Shown here one piece after another: positions 35,998 through 39,074 of a DNA stretch of 39,074 bases (positions are counted from its first letter, which is position 1; each line of letters starts with the position of its first letter). The position numbers and the translations under genes are program-made. The notes under the pieces are model-generated. The model was not told the origin of the DNA. It was given only the letters and a program-made list of their open reading frames with translations, and did no database searches. This DNA is from a virus, in IMG/VR virus record IMGVR_UViG_3300041926_000003, positions 1-39,074 of that record; one strand, 5' to 3'.

Positions 35998-36693
35998 ATG
36001 GCCTCAGGGAGCACACCAATCGACACCGCGCTGGGCGAGATCTACTCGCAGTGGGTGGTGAACATGGGCGGCACCGCCCCGACGAGCAAGGGTCTGTCCG
36101 AGGTTCTCAACGCCGTGGGAGCCGCGTTCTTGGGCTTCACACCCCCGAGCCTGGACGGTATCGCCCTGGCTCCGGCCGGCGCTACGGCGCAGAGCCTCCC
36201 CCGCACGATGGTCACCTCGGCCGCCGAAGCCCTGGGTGGAACGGGTGTGCTGGTCATGCAGGCCATCGCTCTCCCCGCCAATACCGTGGTCAACAACCTG
36301 AACTGGGTCATCGGCACCACTGCCGCAGTGACGCCCACCCACCAGTGGGGCGGCCTGTACAACGCCTCACGGGTCCAGCTGGCCACCACGACTGACGGCC
36401 TGACCACCGCCATTACGGCCGGGTTGACGCTGACCAGCCCCATCGCGGCCATTGCCCAGGGGGCGGCCACCAGCTTCACCACGACCTACACCGGCCTGTA
36501 CTACGTGGGCCTGTTGATCACCGCCGGGACCATGCCCACCGTCGAGGGAGCGACCGGCGTGGCGACCGCCTCGACCGTCCCGCCCATCCTCTCGGGCACG
36601 TCCACGGGGTCGCTCACGACGCCGACAGCCTTCCCGACCACGGCCACGGCGCTCACGCCCACGGCCGCGCAGATCTACACCTACACGACGTAG
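35998..36693 (+). CDS. Hypothetical Thr/Ala-rich virion protein, 231 aa
   Basis: ATG at 35998 has GAAGGGA about 10 nt upstream and a TAACCT box 5 nt upstream. The product starts MASGSTPIDTALGEIYSQWV; the rest is beta-rich, with LVMQAIALPANTVVNNLNWV and FTTTYTGLYYVGLLITAG, and ends in Thr/Pro-rich sequence. The LYYVGLLITAG-type pattern is common in carbohydrate-binding C-terminal domains of actinobacterial phage and prophage proteins. It probably belongs to the tail-fibre group. No precise family can be named. Confidence 0.6.
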   Translation: MASGSTPIDTALGEIYSQWVVNMGGTAPTSKGLSEVLNAVGAAFLGFTPPSLDGIALAPAGATAQSLPRTMVTSAAEALGGTGVLVMQAIALPANTVVNNLNWVIGTTAAVTPTHQWGGLYNASRVQLATTTDGLTTAITAGLTLTSPIAAIAQGAATSFTTTYTGLYYVGLLITAGTMPTVEGATGVATASTVPPILSGTSTGSLTTPTAFPTTATALTPTAAQIYTYTT

Positions 36694-37268
36694 TGGTCGC
36701 CGTCGACTACTCCTTCGCCCGGCCCAGCGTCGAGGCGCTGAAGGCGGCCGACGTGGTAGCCGTTGGGCGCTACCTCTCTGGTCCCGGCAAAGCCGTGAGC
36801 GGACCCGAAGTGGCGAGCTATGACCAAGCGGGCATCGTGACCTGGTTCGTGATGGAGAACTCGGCCAACGACGCCAGCTCCGGGCACAACGGGGGTCTTT
36901 TGGCCGCCTCGATGTCCAGCTTCGCCCTGGCCGCTGTCATCGGTTCCGCTGCCGCGGCCGTCCAGCCCCGCTACTTTGCCGTGGACGAAGCGGTCGATCC
37001 CTCTCTCGTGGTCGGCTATTTCGTCGGCATCAGCCGCGTGATCGACCCATCCCTGGTCGGCGTCTACGGCGACGGCGTGATCTGCAACTACCTGGGAGCG
37101 ACCGGGCTGGCCTCGTGGTTCTGGCAGTCGAGCAGCTCGAGCTACCCCGGCAACCAGACCACCATTCCCGCCGCCCACATCCGCCAGGGCCTCGCCGGGC
37201 CACTGCCGGGCACCGACCTCGACACTCTCTTGCAGGGAGATGTGGGCCAGTACCCACGTCCCACGTAG
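36693..37268 (+). CDS. DUF1906-type glycoside hydrolase-like endolysin
   Basis: GTG at 36693 overlaps the last base of the preceding stop. The 191-aa protein fits the DUF1906/Rv2525c-like TIM-barrel family related to GH25: VAVDYSFARPSVEALKAADV at the start, then VGRYLSGPGKAVSGPEVASY. Strand IVTWFVMENSANDASSG, the strand YFAVDEAVDPSLV and a late VYGDGVICNYL follow. Acidic residues at the ends of these strands are candidate catalytic or binding residues. In actinophages such domains act as lysins against peptidoglycan. No separate cell-wall-binding domain is present. Confidence 0.8.
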   Translation: MVAVDYSFARPSVEALKAADVVAVGRYLSGPGKAVSGPEVASYDQAGIVTWFVMENSANDASSGHNGGLLAASMSSFALAAVIGSAAAAVQPRYFAVDEAVDPSLVVGYFVGISRVIDPSLVGVYGDGVICNYLGATGLASWFWQSSSSSYPGNQTTIPAAHIRQGLAGPLPGTDLDTLLQGDVGQYPRPT

Positions 37269-37270
37269 AT

Positions 37271-37651
37271 GTGGGTGTCGACTGGTCGAACGTTTTCTCG
37301 GGTCTAGGATCGGGCATAGTCGTCGGTGGAGCGGGTTGGGCCAAAGCGCGTTCCACCAAGAGGTCCGCCATGAAGCGCAAAGCAGCCGACGACGCGCACG
37401 CCGAGGAACTAGGTATGCGCGACATGCTCACCACTATCTACAACGGACTGGTGACGCGGCCCCCCTCACCGATGGAACCTCATCCACCGCCGGGCTTGTT
37501 CGAGCGTGTCGAGTCCATCGACGACCGGCTCATCACCGTGGAGAGGAACCTGGCCCACCGTGGCTTCGAGGGCCAGATGGACCCCTCCGGCCACGTCTCA
37601 GGCGACATCACCCAGAACGGCGTACCCGAGGTCAAAGCCCGGACCTCCTAG
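37271..37651 (+). CDS. Small membrane protein after the lysin gene, possible holin
   Basis: GTG at 37271 is the first usable start after the lysin stop. The 126-aa product has one moderately hydrophobic segment at residues 7-23 (VFSGLGSGIVVGGAGWA). A basic helix (KARSTKRSAMKRKAADDAHA), a Pro-rich patch, and a helix FERVESIDDRLITVERNLAH follow. Position after the lysin makes a holin or lysis accessory reasonable, but a single Gly-rich segment is weak evidence. Its TAG forms part of the -35 box of promoter P3. Confidence 0.55.
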   Translation: MGVDWSNVFSGLGSGIVVGGAGWAKARSTKRSAMKRKAADDAHAEELGMRDMLTTIYNGLVTRPPSPMEPHPPPGLFERVESIDDRLITVERNLAHRGFEGQMDPSGHVSGDITQNGVPEVKARTS

Positions 37652-37684
37652 ACATTCGGCACCCACTGGGTTACACTGGGTTAC
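37649..37684 (+). promoter_or_regulatory. Leaderless promoter P3 with palindromic operator
   Basis: TAGACA (37649-37654), a 17-nt spacer and TACACT (37672-37677) match P2 in both boxes, with 7 nt to the ATG at 37685. The palindrome GGCACCC-ACT-GGGTTAC covers 37658-37674. The unit GGGTTAC recurs at 37678-37684, directly before the ATG. Confidence 0.8.
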
Positions 37685-37855
37685 ATGCCCACAGACCTGG
37701 AAAAGAAATTGGAGCGGAGCATCCTGCTCATCGCCGCCGACCGGCTGGAGGACCTGCTGCGTGAGGTCTCAGAGTTGCGGGCCAAGGGTCCGGTGTACGA
37801 CTACGGCACGGTCAACGTCATCAAGGCGCTGCGCAAGCTGGAGAAGCTGCTGTGA
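37685..37855 (+). CDS. Helical 56-aa protein preceding the ERF gene
   Basis: ATG at 37685 is fixed by the leaderless promoter. The product is a single helical protein with heptad pattern (LEKKLERSILLIAADRLEDL, then VNVIKALRKLEKLL). The GTG of the ERF gene overlaps its stop (GTGA), so it is co-translated. It could be a recombinase partner or regulator; nothing in the sequence decides. Confidence 0.65.
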   Translation: MPTDLEKKLERSILLIAADRLEDLLREVSELRAKGPVYDYGTVNVIKALRKLEKLL

Positions 37856-38535
37856 GCCGCCAGTCCGACGAGGTCAACCACCTGGCCGCCGCGCTGGTCG
37901 CCTTCCAGACCGAGATGGGCGCAGTGCCCAAGACGAGCACCAACCCGTTCTTCCGGTCGAACTACGCCGACCTCGCTACCTGCGTATTGGCCGCCACTCC
38001 GTTGGCAACCACCCACGGCATCGCGGTGACCCAGCACATCGGCATGGGCTACCTGACCACGCGCCTGTGGCACTCCTCGGGCCAGTGGATCGAAGAGGAC
38101 ATGGACCTCACCCCGGTCAAAGAGCACGACCCCCAGGCCCAGGGATCAGCGGTCACGTACGCGAGAAGGTATGCCTACTGCGCCGCTCTCGGGATCGTGG
38201 CCGACAAGGACGACGACGCCGAAGCCGCCATGAAGCGCCAGAGTCCCGCGAGGCAGGCCGGAACGTCATTCTCAGCCCCCCAGGAGTACGAAGAGGTCAA
38301 CGGTGAGCAGATCCCGGTTGTCGCCCCTATGGAGACCACACGGACCGGCCCCCCGAGCGACCTGGCCACGCCCAAGCAAATTTCGTGGGCCAAGCGCTTG
38401 CTCAACGACATGGGCATCGGTGAAGGTGACGCCCTGGAGACCTGGTGGGCGGTCAACGTCGAGGGAGCCTGGCCGGGGATGCTCAACAACATGACCAAGA
38501 AACAAGCGTCCACCATCATCGAACTGCTCAAATAG
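37852..38535 (+). CDS. erf: ERF family single-strand annealing protein
   Basis: GTG at 37852 overlaps the preceding stop. The 227-aa product is a clear ERF-type annealing recombinase. It has LAAALVAFQTEMGAVPKTST, NPFFRSNYADLATCVLAATP with the conserved K-x-N-P-F-x-S-x-Y-A-D core, GIAVTQHIG, and QGSAVTYARRYAYCAALGIV, the family signature. The last 60 residues (ATPKQISWAKRLLNDMGIGE...) form a small helical domain like those in phage recombination proteins. It anneals single-stranded DNA during phage recombination and replication. No partner 5' exonuclease is seen. Confidence 0.92.
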   Translation: MSRQSDEVNHLAAALVAFQTEMGAVPKTSTNPFFRSNYADLATCVLAATPLATTHGIAVTQHIGMGYLTTRLWHSSGQWIEEDMDLTPVKEHDPQAQGSAVTYARRYAYCAALGIVADKDDDAEAAMKRQSPARQAGTSFSAPQEYEEVNGEQIPVVAPMETTRTGPPSDLATPKQISWAKRLLNDMGIGEGDALETWWAVNVEGAWPGMLNNMTKKQASTIIELLK

Positions 38536-38543
38536 GAGATCCA

Positions 38544-38594
38544 TTGCTGCGCCGCACCGACCTGGAAGTACCCTACGAACGGAGGAGAGCATGA
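38544..38594 (+). CDS. Possible 16-aa peptide with TTG start
   Basis: TTG at 38544 is 5 nt after AGGAG (38534-38538) and reads 16 codons (LLRRTDLEVPYERRRA after the start residue is taken as Met) to a TGA that overlaps the next ATG as ATGA. The ribosome binding site and coupling are suggestive, and the ribosome binding site of the next gene lies inside it. It may be a leader peptide or coincidence. Confidence 0.25.
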   Translation: MLRRTDLEVPYERRRA

Positions 38595-39074
38595 CCGATT
38601 TCACGAAGGTATTTAAGGACACCCCACTGGCCAAAGGCAGACACAGCGCCGGTTCGGGCGAGGCGTGCATCATGGAGAAGGTTTCCATCTTGTGGGCACT
38701 CAACACGGGCCAGGACGTGGCTGACGTGTTCAGTGATCTGCCGCCGTGCACCAACGCGTTCGTGGCGATCAACGCCCAGCGGATCAACGACCTGATGAGC
38801 GGCGGCGAGCGACAGAAGCTCAACGCCATGATCCCGCGCCTGCTGCGGGCACGCCGGACCGATTCCGACCACCGCATCAACACGCAGCTGGCGATCTGGG
38901 CAGCACGCAAGGTGCTGCATCTGGTCGAGCCGAAGCACATGGCCAAGGCCGTTGCAGCGATCGAATCCGCTGAGGCGTGGTTGGAGAATCCATGCGAGGA
39001 GACGCGCACCGCCGCCTACGCCGCCGCCGCCGCCGCCACCTACGCCGACGCCGCCGCCGCCGCCGCCTCCACCT
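38591..39074 (+). CDS. Ala-rich repeat-tail (Imm5-like) protein, N-terminal part
   Basis: ATG at 38591 has GGAGGAG 3-9 nt upstream. The visible 161 residues run off the window end and continue at position 1. The first 110 residues are a globular domain with SGEACIMEKVSILWAL, LPPCTNAFVAINAQRINDLM and LNAMIPRLLRARRTDSDHRI, a layout I know from actinophage proteins of unknown function. Residues 115-140 (IWAARKVLHLVEPKHMAKAV, AIESAEAWLENP) resemble Imm5-like putative immunity proteins. The Ala/Thr/Tyr/Asp repeat tail follows. It directly follows the ERF gene. Confidence 0.75.
   Translation, partial: MTDFTKVFKDTPLAKGRHSAGSGEACIMEKVSILWALNTGQDVADVFSDLPPCTNAFVAINAQRINDLMSGGERQKLNAMIPRLLRARRTDSDHRINTQLAIWAARKVLHLVEPKHMAKAVAAIESAEAWLENPCEETRTAAYAAAAAATYADAAAAAAST
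39010..39074 (+). repeat. GCC-rich tandem repeat, right end
   Basis: The Ala-codon array begins after ACG-CGC-ACC and runs to the window end with the same triplet set as the left end. The stretch TAC-(GCC)6-ACC-TAC-GCC is shared with positions 2-31. Confidence 0.85.

Noticed and set aside
39010-39074. Frameshift at the circular junction taken as a programmed shift
   Set aside because: A 2-nt assembly overlap explains it more simply in a slippage-prone repeat.

Overview
The window looks like a nearly complete genome of a small tailed phage, about 39 kb, from an uncultured source. Its host is probably a high-GC actinobacterium. Evidence for a phage is a full virion-assembly block in canonical order: small and large terminase, portal, scaffold, major capsid, decoration-like protein, connector, ejection proteins and fibres. 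A stopper/adaptor-like gene, no tape measure and no tail sheath or tube suggest a podovirus-like particle. Evidence for an actinobacterial host is indirect: high GC, many GTG starts, TANNNT -10 boxes placed 6-7 nt from start codons (leaderless promoters), a DUF1906-type lysin, and an Ala-rich repeat-tail protein of a kind seen in actinophages. Both window ends fall in the same Ala-codon repeat gene, and a 2-nt overlap would rejoin it in frame, so the molecule is probably circular or circularly permuted.

Layout. (1) 38591-39074 plus 1-3682, rightward: tightly overlapping small early genes, the Ala-repeat protein, several Cys-rich mini-proteins, a MazG-like domain protein and a VRR-NUC nuclease. 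(2) 3710-4561, leftward: four short genes including an excisionase-like HTH protein and a DnaJ-type zinc-finger protein, read from a promoter with TGTCA/TGACA dyads at about 4600-4648. (3) 4649-5557: noncoding, rich in inverted repeats, closed by a hairpin. (4) 5593-25366, rightward: small membrane proteins, packaging, head, connector, and a 1341-residue probable ejection protein. (5) 25400-26284: a small regulatory-looking module (Zn-ribbon, ribbon-helix-helix-like protein) with its own promoter. (6) 26297-36693: host-recognition region with four collagen-like fibre genes, an alpha/beta-hydrolase, a TIG plus GH16-like protein, a foreign-looking glycosyltransferase and a beta-helix tailspike. 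(7) 36693-37651: lysin and a small membrane protein. (8) 37685-38594: ERF single-strand annealing protein and small partners.

How it works together. No polymerase, primase, helicase or integrase is visible, so replication probably relies on the host, with ERF, VRR-NUC and MazG-like proteins as accessories. Three almost identical promoters (5558, 25364, 37649) start the structural, regulatory and recombination blocks. Each carries a palindrome overlapping the -10 box, which suggests one shared regulator. The most unusual features are this three-site leaderless regulon, a glycosyltransferase of different base composition placed directly behind a 20-codon relic of a homologous glycosyltransferase, and a shared N-terminal anchor motif on two otherwise different fibres.
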